From Thermococcus zilligii AN1 (lineage in GTDB: Archaea > Methanobacteriota_B > Thermococci > Thermococcales > Thermococcaceae), in the NCBI RefSeq assembly GCF_000258515.1, contig NZ_AJLF01000001.1:124001-188000 (forward strand): a DNA stretch of 64,000 nt, in the 5' to 3' direction. Position 1 is the stretch's first letter, and each line of letters starts with the position of its first letter. A model generated the notes under the pieces. The model was not told where the DNA came from and ran no database searches. It worked only from the letters and a program-made list of their open reading frames with translations. The position numbers and the translations under genes are program-made. Shown here piece after piece: positions 54,383-62,701 of this stretch.

Positions 54383-54705
54383 CTCGGGTTTCGGTAATTT
54401 GCGCTACATCTTGGGAGTTTACATATATAAACCTTTCGGTAAACAGGCAGGAGAACCGCCTGTTTTAAACAAAACGTGAACTACTGAAACTTTCGGAAAA
54501 AAGAACCGCTCCCCGAGGATATTTGGCCAAAAGGAGCGATGTGCATTGAGAATTTTTTATACATCAAAGCTCATAGAAGAGCATCAAGGTAATTAAATGG
54601 AAAGGCGACGTCCTCAGCGAGAAGTCGGTCATCACGCTTCAGCTCACTCTCGTTCCAATCATCGGACAAGAACGGTAGAGCTTATCGGGTTAAAATAGTT
54701 TTGGC
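54383..54705. other. Gap between gdhA and tRNA-Thr
   Basis: This 320-bp stretch holds the gdhA promoter and palindrome, a second inverted repeat (CGCTCC...GGAGCG, about 54507-54538), and at 54577-54680 an open stretch reading KSIKVIKWKGDVLSEKSVIT and ending at TAG. It looks coding but has no start codon and is bounded by a stop; it may be a gene remnant. No intact gene seen. Confidence 0.4.
54416..54465 (-). promoter_or_regulatory. gdhA promoter with upstream palindrome
   Basis: On the minus strand the TATA box TTTATATATG (54421-54430) is preceded by an 8-bp inverted repeat, AAACAGGC (54441-54448) and GCCTGTTT (54458-54465), with a 9-bp spacer. Its place just upstream of BRE/TATA suggests a binding site for a regulator. 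Confidence 0.5.
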
Positions 54706-54782
54706 TGGAGCCCCGGGCGGGATTTGAACCCGCGGCCTGCGGATTACAAGTCCGCCGCCCCGCCAGGCTAGGCTACCGGGGC
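54706..54782 (-). tRNA. tRNA-Thr (anticodon TGT)
   Basis: On the minus strand acceptor GCCCCGG pairs with CCGGGGC, discriminator T and encoded CCA follow. The anticodon arm GCGGA-CTTGTAA-TCCGC gives TGT. A TATA element (ATTTATATTTT, near 54806-54818) lies upstream. Confidence 0.96.
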
Positions 54783-54874
54783 ACGGTTTCAAGAAGACGG
54801 GTGAAAATATAAATCTTTCGGCCCTTCCAAAAAGGTTTTAATGCTTGACTCCCTGTTAAATTCCGGTGTTTAAT

Positions 54875-55318
54875 ATGGGGTCGAAGAGTTTTCTCACCGA
54901 CGAGCAGATTAAAATCCTCCGCCTCCGCGCGAAGGGGCTGAAGCAGAGCGAGATAGCCGAGATGCTGGGAACGAGCAGGGCGAACGTGAGCATCCTCGAG
55001 AGGCGTGCACTTGAAAAGATAGAGAAAGCTAAGAACACGCTCCTCCTCTGGGAGCAGATAAACTCGAAGATAAGCGTTGAAGTTAGGGCCGGCGAGGACA
55101 TCTTCACCGTACCGGAAAAGCTCTTCAGGAAGGCCGACGAGCTCGGTGTTAAGGTTCCCTACAGCACGGCGGAGGTTATAGCGTTCCTCGTTGAACACGC
55201 CCCGGTGGAGGACAGGCTTGCCAAAAGGGACTTCACCCTCTTCCTCGACGCCAGGGATAAGCTCAGGATAAGCGAGTGCCTACTTGAGGACTTCGATAAG
55301 GAAGGGAAGGACAATTGA
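54875..55318 (+). CDS. Tfx-family DNA-binding regulator
   Basis: A 147-residue protein. The HTH (FLTDEQIKILRLRAKGLKQSEIAEMLGTSRANVSILERRALEKI) is sigma-4/LuxR-like, as in Tfx, the regulator first described in Methanothermobacter for the molybdenum formylmethanofuran dehydrogenase operon. Here the targets are unknown. ATG 54875 gives the expected N-terminus. The 3' end overlaps the convergent lrgB gene by 39 bp. Confidence 0.88.
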   Translation: MGSKSFLTDEQIKILRLRAKGLKQSEIAEMLGTSRANVSILERRALEKIEKAKNTLLLWEQINSKISVEVRAGEDIFTVPEKLFRKADELGVKVPYSTAEVIAFLVEHAPVEDRLAKRDFTLFLDARDKLRISECLLEDFDKEGKDN

Positions 55319-55954
55319 GGTGAAGATTCCGTTCAGGGCCATGGCTAAACCGCTCACCGCTCCCGCAAGTTCATCCTCAAGGATTATCCTTGCCGTGCCG
55401 AGGCCGTGGGAAGTAACGCCCATCGCGAGCCCCCTCGCTATTCTGTTCTTGATCCCCGTCACGTTCAGGAGCTCAACACCGACCGCGTTGCCGAGTATCC
55501 CTGTCAGGACGACCAGAACTGCCGTCAGCTCCGGGATTCCTCCTATTTTTTCGCTCACCCCTATCGCTATCGCCGTTGTAACGCTCTTGGGTGTTATGCT
55601 GAGGAGGACTTCCTCACTTCCCCCCAGGAGCTCCGCGGTGTAGAATGCGCTCAGAATCGCGACCGTTCCGCCGATGACTATGCCGGCGGTTATCTCGCGC
55701 GCGTAGGCTTTTATCGTCTCCCTACCCTTGTAGACGGGAACCGCAAGGCTCACCACCGCTGGCCCGAGGAGGAACTTGAGTATAACCGCGCTCTCCATGT
55801 AGGACTCGTAGGTGAAACCCCCCGCCCAAAGAAGGGCCGCTATCGTGATTATCGAGAGCAGAACCGGGTTCGTGTAGAAGGCCTTCCTCCTCCCCTGGAT
55901 CTCTGAGAAGGCGTAGAAGACCACCAGGGTTAGCGCTATCCCGTAGGGGTTCAT
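55280..55954 (-). CDS. lrgB: LrgB/CidB-family membrane protein
   Basis: A 224-residue membrane protein with six to eight helices. The LrgB signature is clear: LLGPAVVSLAVPVYKG and LLSITPKSVTTAIAIGVSEKIGGIPELTA, then MGVTSHGLGTARIL. Family members act with LrgA in murein hydrolase/overflow-metabolite (for example glycolate or pyruvate) transport. It overlaps lrgA by four bases (ATGA). Confidence 0.92.
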   Translation of the reverse strand: MNPYGIALTLVVFYAFSEIQGRRKAFYTNPVLLSIITIAALLWAGGFTYESYMESAVILKFLLGPAVVSLAVPVYKGRETIKAYAREITAGIVIGGTVAILSAFYTAELLGGSEEVLLSITPKSVTTAIAIGVSEKIGGIPELTAVLVVLTGILGNAVGVELLNVTGIKNRIARGLAMGVTSHGLGTARIILEDELAGAVSGLAMALNGIFTSIVLPFLIEVLK

Positions 55955-56298
55955 TCTTCACCCCTCCTGAGCAGCTCAACGGTCTTCGCCGTGACGAGGA
56001 TTGTTATTAGGAAGCTGATTATAAGCGCGCCGAAGATGGGAACGGCCTGGCTCTTCAGCAGGCTTATGTAGACCATTATCCCCACCCCGGGCGGCACGAA
56101 CATGATGCTCATATTCTTCACGAAGAGTTCCGCCTCGCTTTCCACCCAGTCGAGCTTCACCGCGCCTCCGAGCAGAGCTGTGAGCAGGCAGAGCATCCCC
56201 AGCACACTCCCCGGGATGGGGAGGTCTAAAGCAGAGCTTGTGAACTCGCCCAGCGCGTAGAAGCCAAAGATTATAGCGAGCCCCCTGTATGGCTTCAT
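55951..56298 (-). CDS. lrgA: LrgA/CidA-family membrane protein
   Basis: A 115-residue protein with four helices; LDLPIPGSVLGMLCLLTAL, LFVKNMSIMFVPPGVGIMVYI and the C-terminal ALIISFLITILVTAKTVELLRR mark the holin-like LrgA family. A TATA-like CTTTTATATTT (near 56325) lies about 28 bp before ATG 56298 with no RBS, so the message is probably leaderless. It forms an operon with lrgB. Confidence 0.9.
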   Translation of the reverse strand: MKPYRGLAIIFGFYALGEFTSSALDLPIPGSVLGMLCLLTALLGGAVKLDWVESEAELFVKNMSIMFVPPGVGIMVYISLLKSQAVPIFGALIISFLITILVTAKTVELLRRGEE

Positions 56299-56381
56299 GA
56301 TTCCAGTTATGGCCGGGAAATATAAAAGTTTCCTCCCGAAAAGGCAATAAACCACGGGCACGTAAAACCTGCGGTGGTGTC

Positions 56382-57848
56382 ATGCTCCTCAGGAACTACC
56401 GCTTTCCAGGCAGATACGGCCCCGAGTGGGGCAGCGGGGGAATATTCGGGCTGAGATACCACAACGGGACACTCTACTTTACCCTCGCCTTCGAGGCGGA
56501 GGCGCACTTCATCGACGTTAAGGGTGGTGAAGAGAAAACCTACGACTTCACGCTCCTCGGTGAGGCCCCAACGAGCGGCGGCGACACCTACAACGCGGTC
56601 GAGACGGTTGACGGGTTCATCTACTTCGGCGGCTGGGTTCACGCCCCGGCCGTTTACAGGGAAGACCGGAGGATACTCTTCAACAACAAGTACTCCCACG
56701 TGCACGTCTACGACACCGAAGAAGGCTCGGTAAAGCTCCTCTGGAAGGACTCCATTCACCACGAGACCGACTGGGCAGGCGAGGTGAGCGATATAATCTA
56801 CGACCCCTACGGTGACAGACTCCTGCTCGCGAGGGAGGACGGGCACGCGAACCTCGGCGTTTACTCCCTCGACAGGAGAAGCGGGAGGGCCGAGGCATTA
56901 ATCCGCGAACCCTCTCCAAAGGGGACCAGGGTGCACGACACTGCCTTCTTCGGAATCGGGAACAACTTCACCGGAGGGCTGAGGGAGTTCAGAGCGCTGG
57001 ATTTAATAAGCGGAAGGTGGGAGGCCTTTAAACCCGGGAAAAGTGTCGATGGGAGGCCCTACATACGGCCGGAGCTCGGAGCTATGGCCTCTGCCTACAA
57101 CCGCGCCTTTGCCTTCGTCCGCGGGGGAATCTTCGCAGGAAACCCCTTCATGGGTGAAGAGTTCAGCTTTTACCGCCTCTTTGACTTCTACACCTTCTAC
57201 GCGCCCTTCAGGGTGAACGCTATCAACGTCGGCGGTGGAATTTTAACGGCGTTCAACGCCCACCACGACGCTGTTTACAGGCCGAATTCGGGCGATTCTG
57301 GAATCGGCTGGACAAGCACGAACACGATGGCTGGCCCAAGTGTTCTGGTCTACACCGCCCCGCCGGTGGTTAAGATAGTCGGGGCCTTTGGGGCGAGGGT
57401 GACAAGCATCGAGAAGATGAATGGAAAGCTTCTTGTTGCCACCAACAGCGCACCAAACACCGGCGCTACTGAGGCGACGCCCTTCGACACCGGCAACAGG
57501 GATATAGTCCTCCTCGATGAGAAAGTGCTCCAAGAACGGCCCCCTGCCGTGAGCTTCTCGCTCCCGCTGGCGCTGCCGAGCATGGCGAAAGAGTTGAAGG
57601 CCGGAACCTTCGGCGGCTTCCCCCTCGACGGCTACCGCGAGCCGAGGGCCCTCTTCTACCTCAGCGGGGACAACAGACTGACCGTTTACGAGTACGACCT
57701 CTCGCTCCCGGCTGGAGAAGCGACGGCTGAGACCTTTGAGCTCAGGGCGGGCAAGAACATCCTGGACTTAAGCTCCTTCAGCGGAATCGTGAGCTTCGAG
57801 CTGGAGAAACCCGAAAAGAGGGGGAAAATAAGGGTGGAGCTCCGCTGA
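56382..57848 (+). CDS. DUF2139-like beta-propeller protein
   Basis: A 488-residue protein with repeated beta-strand blades (GLRYHNGTLYFTLAFEAEAHF, DGFIYFGGWVHAPAVYREDR, DIIYDPYGDRLLLAREDGHA) and no signal peptide. The layout and sequence recall DUF2139, an uncharacterised archaeal family. His/Asp-rich loops (HHETDWAGE, VHDTAFFG, NAHHDA) could form a metal or active site. TATA and start are shared with the divergent lrgA region; RBS GGTGGTGTC. Confidence 0.75.
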   Translation: MLLRNYRFPGRYGPEWGSGGIFGLRYHNGTLYFTLAFEAEAHFIDVKGGEEKTYDFTLLGEAPTSGGDTYNAVETVDGFIYFGGWVHAPAVYREDRRILFNNKYSHVHVYDTEEGSVKLLWKDSIHHETDWAGEVSDIIYDPYGDRLLLAREDGHANLGVYSLDRRSGRAEALIREPSPKGTRVHDTAFFGIGNNFTGGLREFRALDLISGRWEAFKPGKSVDGRPYIRPELGAMASAYNRAFAFVRGGIFAGNPFMGEEFSFYRLFDFYTFYAPFRVNAINVGGGILTAFNAHHDAVYRPNSGDSGIGWTSTNTMAGPSVLVYTAPPVVKIVGAFGARVTSIEKMNGKLLVATNSAPNTGATEATPFDTGNRDIVLLDEKVLQERPPAVSFSLPLALPSMAKELKAGTFGGFPLDGYREPRALFYLSGDNRLTVYEYDLSLPAGEATAETFELRAGKNILDLSSFSGIVSFELEKPEKRGKIRVELR

Positions 57849-57854
57849 GCTCTT

Positions 57855-58160
57855 TTATGATTCTGTTTTTCCCAAGATGTTTTTCCACGAATAGCTGGCC
57901 TCCGCAAGCTCGCTCACTGTGAGTTTCTTTTCCCCCACTATTTCCGGCTCCAGCTCCTTTAGAATCCCCAGGAGCTTCTCCCGGGGCATGGCTTCTTCGT
58001 CGAAAACCGCGAAGCCCCTCCTGGTGTAGCCGTTGAGGAAAACCCTCCAGATGCCGAGCTCCTTCTCGAGCTCGTACTGCTTTACCGTGGCCTTCTCCCA
58101 GTCGATGTTCCCAAACTTGAGGTCGAGCCTCACGAGCTCCTTATCGGGCCTGACGCTCAT
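57855..58160 (-). CDS. 101-residue protein downstream of the Tes-like enzyme
   Basis: A small alpha/beta protein: MSVRPDKELVRLDLKFGNID, strand WRVFLNGYTRRGFAVFDEEA, and helices PREKLLGILKELEPEIVG and TVSELAEASYSWKNIL. Start ATG 58160 follows GAGGTGAGG and lies about 10 bp after the radical SAM stop, so they are probably one operon. No family recognised. Confidence 0.7.
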   Translation of the reverse strand: MSVRPDKELVRLDLKFGNIDWEKATVKQYELEKELGIWRVFLNGYTRRGFAVFDEEAMPREKLLGILKELEPEIVGEKKLTVSELAEASYSWKNILGKTES

Positions 58161-58170
58161 GCCCCTCACC

Positions 58171-61100
58171 TCACTCCTTCTGGCTGAAATAGTTCTCGAT
58201 GTCGATGTAGGTCTTCCTGTAGAGCTCGCTGTTCCTCATCTTCTCCACGAACTCCCTGTTCCTGAAGTACTTGTCCTTCCTGTAGTCCCAGTCGGGGTGG
58301 AGTGCCTTCCACTCGTCCCAGGTGTAGCTGAACTGGGCCTGGACTTTGTCGCGGTAGAGCTCCGGGATCACGTTGAATGTACAGAATGGTACAATCCTTC
58401 CGTCGGGCATCGCGTAGTGTATGACGCAGCGCTCAACCCTCTCCACGTCGTAGTTGTACTCGTCCATGAAGTGCATTAGGCCTATGAAGAGCGCGTTCTC
58501 GTGGAACTTTCCGAGGGCGTCGTAGTTGCCGTGCATGAATGCGTTCTTTATGAGGTCGAGGACGCTCAGCCCCCTGGGCGCGTACTCCTCGTCGTAGAAG
58601 GAGCGGAACTTCATGAATATTTCTGCGCCGAGCTTGAGCTTCTTGAGCCTGCCCATGGTCTTCCACTGCTCTATCTCTTCCGCCTTCTCCTCGAGGAACT
58701 CCACGAAGCCCTCGACGTCTATGAACCTCGGTATCGGAACGACGCGCCTGTTCTCCCTGTCAAGGAAGACGTAGGTCGCGGCCCCGCAGGCGAAGTGGCT
58801 CGTCATGTAGTAGCGTGAGCCCGTAAAGGCCTCAAAGAACCTCGCTATGTGGCCCGCTATCGGTATCGGGTACCAGTCTTCTTTGGCTATTGCGCCGTTC
58901 GTCTGCTCCTCAATCCTCTTGATGGCGCCGGGTATCGTTATCCTGAAGCGCTGGCGCTCCGTCTTGGGAACCCTTCCGACCTGGGAAATGGGCTGGAAGT
59001 TGACTCCCCTGACTATGTCAAGGTGGTTGAGGCCGAAGTTGATTATCGCCCCGAGCTCGTGGTCGTTGACGTTCCTTATTGTTGTTGGCACGAGCACTAT
59101 CCCGGGCCCATTGGCTTTCCTCACGTTCTCGAAGATGAGGGGAACTTCCCAGTGGTTCTTCCAGTTGGTCTGTGGCGTCATTCCGTCGTAGCTCAAATAG
59201 AGTGTGTTGACCCCGGCCTCGCGGATTTTCTTGACGAGCTCGGGCTCGAAGGCGAGCTTTATACCGTCGGTGTTTAGCTGGACGTGGTCGTAGCCCTCCT
59301 CCTTGGCGATTTTGATTATCTCGATGATGTCCTCCCTGAGGGTAGGCTCTCCACCGGTAAACTGGACTGCGTTGGCCCCAATCGGGTGCTCCTTCTTGGC
59401 GTTTCTGAGCATGGTGCGTATCTGCTCAAGGGTTGGCTCGTAAATCGGCTGGCCCTCCTTGGCGTAGAAGAAGCAGTTGCTTATGAGCACCCCGTCGCCA
59501 GCGACGAAAGCGTGCTCCTCTGCGTCGACCTCGAGGTCGTAAACGTAGCCGCTGTATTCCTCGGTTTCGATCCTCTCCACGGTGTCCACGAAGAAGTCCC
59601 CGACCTCCGCGGAATTCCCCTTTCCAATTTCGCCGAGCCGTCCCCTGTGGCCCCCCCTGAGTTTGAGGAGTTCAAGCAGCTTCACCATGTCCTGACCTGC
59701 TATGTAGAGCCTGTGGAGGTCGTGGTTGGCCCCTTTCATTTTCTCCTTTGGAACCGTGTAAACCCTCGCGAAAACTCCGAGGGAAGCCAGGAGGTAAAGC
59801 ATGTCTCTGACTAGCTCCCTTGAAACGCTGGCGTAGCCTATGTTAAGGTGCTTCTTTCCCCTAACTGCATGCCCGTCGCCGTTGAAGAGCCCGCTCAGGA
59901 GGGCAACCCTGGCCTCGAAGGGGAACCTCAGGAAGTCCCTCGGGAGCCTCTTGTTCTCGGCCTTCTCGGGGATTCCCAGGGCGTACTTAAATACGAGCCT
60001 CATGAGCCCGCTGCCGATCACTATCTGCTTCGCCTTGCCCTTCCACTCGAGCGAGCTGTGCGGTAGGCCGAGTCTTTCGAGGATTCCGGTTATCTCCCTC
60101 TCAACGTCCTCGCGGGCAACTGTTATCCTGAGATCACTGTCGGTGTAATGACCGTCCGCGATGAAGTAGCCGATTAACTTTGCCAGTTCCGGGGTAACCT
60201 CGAGTCGGGATGGGAGCTCATGGGAAGTTCCATCTCTTCCGAGCCTGAAGTTGCCATCTGCGTTGAGTTTATAGAACGCATTTAATGGTATGGAGTCGCC
60301 GTCCCTCCACCTGTAAACGGCATCGCCGTACTCTTCCCTGAGCGGCGAAAGATCCAGCCCGCTGATCCCACTGACGTAAATCTTCCCCTTTTCCTCGTCC
60401 GGAAGTTCCTTAAACGCCTCCAGGAGGTCTATCTCAAACCTCTCCCCTTCCCCGTTAAAGCTCCAGAGGAGAACCAGCTCGTCGCCCGGTTCAAGCTCGT
60501 CGGCCCTCTTCTTCACGAGTTCGCCGCCGGAGTAAACGAGGAACTTGTGCTCTGGGGTGGTTCTTATGGTTCTGCCTGTGTGGGTCACTATCCTGTAAAC
60601 CTTGCCCTCGTGCTTCCTTCTCAGGAATTTGGTCACCCCTGCCCACTCTGCCTTTCCGTCCCTGAAGGTGAGCACCTCAAGCCAGTCCGGGGTTCCGTAC
60701 TCGCCCGAGAAGCCGTCTATTTCAACACGGTATTTGAACTCCACGAGACTGGCTATGTCCTTCATCTTAGCTATCAGAGGCTTCCCATGGACCCGGAAGA
60801 GAACCTCCTCGTCCCCTGGGAGACAATACCAGCACGATAAGTTACACCTATTGGTCAAAACTATGTTCAGAAGGTTCGTGTGGGAGCGGTGCCTCGGGCA
60901 GAGGCCGCAGTCGAGCGGGCAGTTCATTCCGCTGTTCTCGACGTTGGTGCTGTAGAGCTCCTTCCTCTCCCAGCGCCACTCGGAGAAGCGGTGATAGAGC
61001 TCAACGTCTTCATAGTAAAGGTCGGTTATCATTCCCTCCGGGCACTTCTTGGTTATCCAGACCTTCCCGTCCTTCTCCCACACAAGGGCAGGGACGATTC

Positions 61101-61290
61101 TCCTCGTCTCGGGGCAGAGTGAGTGTGTCCTGCGGGGGAGATCACCGCCGTAGGCCCTGCTCGCTTTCTCGAGAAGTGAGTAGAATTCCTCCTCGCTTAT
61201 TTCGGGGAACTCAACGATGTCCCTGACCCTCTTAGTTGATTCCGCGAACTCTTTCTCCCCGCTGGGGATTTCACCGAGGTTCTCAGCCAT
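58171..61290 (-). CDS. tes: Radical SAM enzyme, probable tetraether lipid synthase (Tes), with intein
   Basis: A 1039-residue precursor; without the intein, 589 residues. It resembles the COG1964/MJ0619 family, shown to join phytanyl chains into tetraether (GDGT) lipids. Features: N-terminal cluster CPLDCGLCPRHRSHT, radical SAM motif NRCNLSCWY|C, FTGGEPTLRED, and C-terminal FACGAATYVF and VPFCTFN for a further cluster. The SAM motif is completed only after splicing. RBS GGTGATGAG before ATG 61290. Tes assignment follows the multi-cluster pattern and is an inference. Confidence 0.85.
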   Translation of the reverse strand: MAENLGEIPSGEKEFAESTKRVRDIVEFPEISEEEFYSLLEKASRAYGGDLPRRTHSLCPETRRIVPALVWEKDGKVWITKKCPEGMITDLYYEDVELYHRFSEWRWERKELYSTNVENSGMNCPLDCGLCPRHRSHTNLLNIVLTNRCNLSCWYCLPGDEEVLFRVHGKPLIAKMKDIASLVEFKYRVEIDGFSGEYGTPDWLEVLTFRDGKAEWAGVTKFLRRKHEGKVYRIVTHTGRTIRTTPEHKFLVYSGGELVKKRADELEPGDELVLLWSFNGEGERFEIDLLEAFKELPDEEKGKIYVSGISGLDLSPLREEYGDAVYRWRDGDSIPLNAFYKLNADGNFRLGRDGTSHELPSRLEVTPELAKLIGYFIADGHYTDSDLRITVAREDVEREITGILERLGLPHSSLEWKGKAKQIVIGSGLMRLVFKYALGIPEKAENKRLPRDFLRFPFEARVALLSGLFNGDGHAVRGKKHLNIGYASVSRELVRDMLYLLASLGVFARVYTVPKEKMKGANHDLHRLYIAGQDMVKLLELLKLRGGHRGRLGEIGKGNSAEVGDFFVDTVERIETEEYSGYVYDLEVDAEEHAFVAGDGVLISNCFFYAKEGQPIYEPTLEQIRTMLRNAKKEHPIGANAVQFTGGEPTLREDIIEIIKIAKEEGYDHVQLNTDGIKLAFEPELVKKIREAGVNTLYLSYDGMTPQTNWKNHWEVPLIFENVRKANGPGIVLVPTTIRNVNDHELGAIINFGLNHLDIVRGVNFQPISQVGRVPKTERQRFRITIPGAIKRIEEQTNGAIAKEDWYPIPIAGHIARFFEAFTGSRYYMTSHFACGAATYVFLDRENRRVVPIPRFIDVEGFVEFLEEKAEEIEQWKTMGRLKKLKLGAEIFMKFRSFYDEEYAPRGLSVLDLIKNAFMHGNYDALGKFHENALFIGLMHFMDEYNYDVERVERCVIHYAMPDGRIVPFCTFNVIPELYRDKVQAQFSYTWDEWKALHPDWDYRKDKYFRNREFVEKMRNSELYRKTYIDIENYFSQKE
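59476..60825 (-). other. Intein inside the radical SAM CxxxCxxC motif (450 aa)
   Basis: It starts at Cys 156 (CLPGDEEVLFRVHGKPL), has block B RTTPEHKFLV, LAGLIDADG helices (LIGYFIADGH and LLSGLFNGDGH), and ends AFVAGDGVLISN before Cys (+1, CFFYAKEG). The third cluster cysteine of the host is the +1 nucleophile. The residue before the terminal Asn is Ser, not the usual His. Confidence 0.95.
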
Positions 61291-61455
61291 GACTCATCAC
61301 CTTTATCCAACAACTCCTGCTTCCTGAAGCGGTTCAATTTGGGAGTATAAAAGCTTTTGCGTAAATATGAAGATTTTCCTTCATGGGTATGGACAAAAGT
61401 GGGAATCGGCAGGTTAAGGTTAAAAGGGGGCGGGAAAAGTATTGCCGGTGGTCGA

Positions 61456-61815
61456 ATGTCGGCGAGGGACATGAGGGTGGAGATGTTCGCCAGGGCCATT
61501 ATGAGGGGGGACCTGGCCAAGGCAAAGGGGCACGCTGAGAAGCTCATTAAAATTGCCGGTGATGACGAGTGGGGAAGGGGCTACTCGAGGGCCATTGAAG
61601 GGATAGTGAACGCTATAAATGACAACGATACTGACTCCCTCATAGTCCAGCTCCTTAACCGCAACGACAGGGAGAGGGCAAAGGAGCTTCTGGACCTTTA
61701 CTCTGAACTGGCAGCCCAGGAATTCAGGGATGAATACGAGAAGGGCTACTACACCGCCTGGGTGGAATTTCTCAGGGCTTACCTCAGCCAGAAGACTTTG
61801 AGTGATGTCCAATGA
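61456..61815 (+). CDS. Helical protein coupled to uracil-DNA glycosylase
   Basis: A 119-residue, largely helical protein (MSARDMRVEMFARAIMRGDL, KAKGHAEKLIKIAGDDEWGRGY, RAKELLDLYSELAAQEFRDE). Its stop overlaps the glycosylase ATG (ATGA). It may work with that enzyme; no motif supports a specific role. Start ATG 61456 after CCGGTGGTC. Confidence 0.75.
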   Translation: MSARDMRVEMFARAIMRGDLAKAKGHAEKLIKIAGDDEWGRGYSRAIEGIVNAINDNDTDSLIVQLLNRNDRERAKELLDLYSELAAQEFRDEYEKGYYTAWVEFLRAYLSQKTLSDVQ

Positions 61816-62396
61816 AGGAAGAACTCATGAGAAAGCTCGAAGAGCGCATAAGGGCCTGCCGGAGATGTCCGCTGGGCCAGCTCAGAACCAACGCTGTTCC
61901 GGGCTCCGGGAGCTACAACGCAAAGGTGATGTTCGTCGGCGAAGCTCCCGGCTACTGGGAAGATCAGGAGGGCCTCCCCTTCGTCGGCAGGGCCGGAAAA
62001 ATGCTCGACGGGCTTTTGGAGACGATAGGCCTGAGCAGGGAGGAGGTCTACATAACCAACGTAGTCAAGTGCCGCCCGCCCGAAAACAGAGATCCCACGG
62101 AGGAGGAAATCAGGGCCTGCGCACCTTACTTGGACAGCCAGATCGACATAATCCGGCCAAAGGTCATCGTTCCGCTCGGCAGGCACTCGATGGGCTACAT
62201 CCTGAGAAAGTTCGGGTTTGAACCGGAGCCGATAAGCAAGATCCACGGGAAGACCTTCGAAGCCTACACCCTCTTCGGGAAAGTCGTCATCATGCCAACC
62301 TATCACCCGGCAGCTGCCCTCTACAACCCGCCTATACGGGAGGAGCTCCAGAAGGACTTCATGAAGCTCAGGGAGCTCATAAGCTCTTTCTCCTGA
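61812..62396 (+). CDS. Family 4 uracil-DNA glycosylase
   Basis: A 194-residue thermostable UDG removing uracil from DNA. The [4Fe-4S] cysteines are visible (C16 and C19 in ACRRCPLG; then KCRPPENRDPTEEEIRAC). The active-site motif is GEAPGYWEDQEGLPFVGRAGKMLD and the second motif is MPTYHPAA. Deamination repair matters at the growth temperature implied. Confidence 0.96.
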   Translation: MKEELMRKLEERIRACRRCPLGQLRTNAVPGSGSYNAKVMFVGEAPGYWEDQEGLPFVGRAGKMLDGLLETIGLSREEVYITNVVKCRPPENRDPTEEEIRACAPYLDSQIDIIRPKVIVPLGRHSMGYILRKFGFEPEPISKIHGKTFEAYTLFGKVVIMPTYHPAAALYNPPIREELQKDFMKLRELISSFS

Positions 62397-62701
62397 ACTT
62401 CTCTTCACGTTTCAATTACTCCTCTGAGTGCTTGAAAAAGCCTTTGACGTTTTTTAAGCCCAAACCGGATCTGTCCGAAGCGTTCCCGGGAAAGGTTTTT
62501 ATGGTGGTGAGCGTTATTGTACTTGAGGGTACCTATTAGTGTGGCAGGACATAATTATACACAGCGATGCAGAAGTTGGGTCAGCAAAATGCGTGGTAGA
62601 GCAACAGCATTTTCGAAGAATCGCAAAAACGCCAAAATTATTTCAGAAAGGCTTATATAATGCCGATTGTTGTTGGGGTGAAATCCCCTGGAGGTGAAAC
62701 C
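62397..62701. other. Gap upstream of the antiporter
   Basis: About 305 bp, AT-rich. It holds a TATA box GGCTTATATAATG (62650-62662) and the RBS GGAGGTGAAACC just before the GTG. A second TATA-like GGTTTTTATGG is near 62496. I find no RNA gene or protein. Confidence 0.5.
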
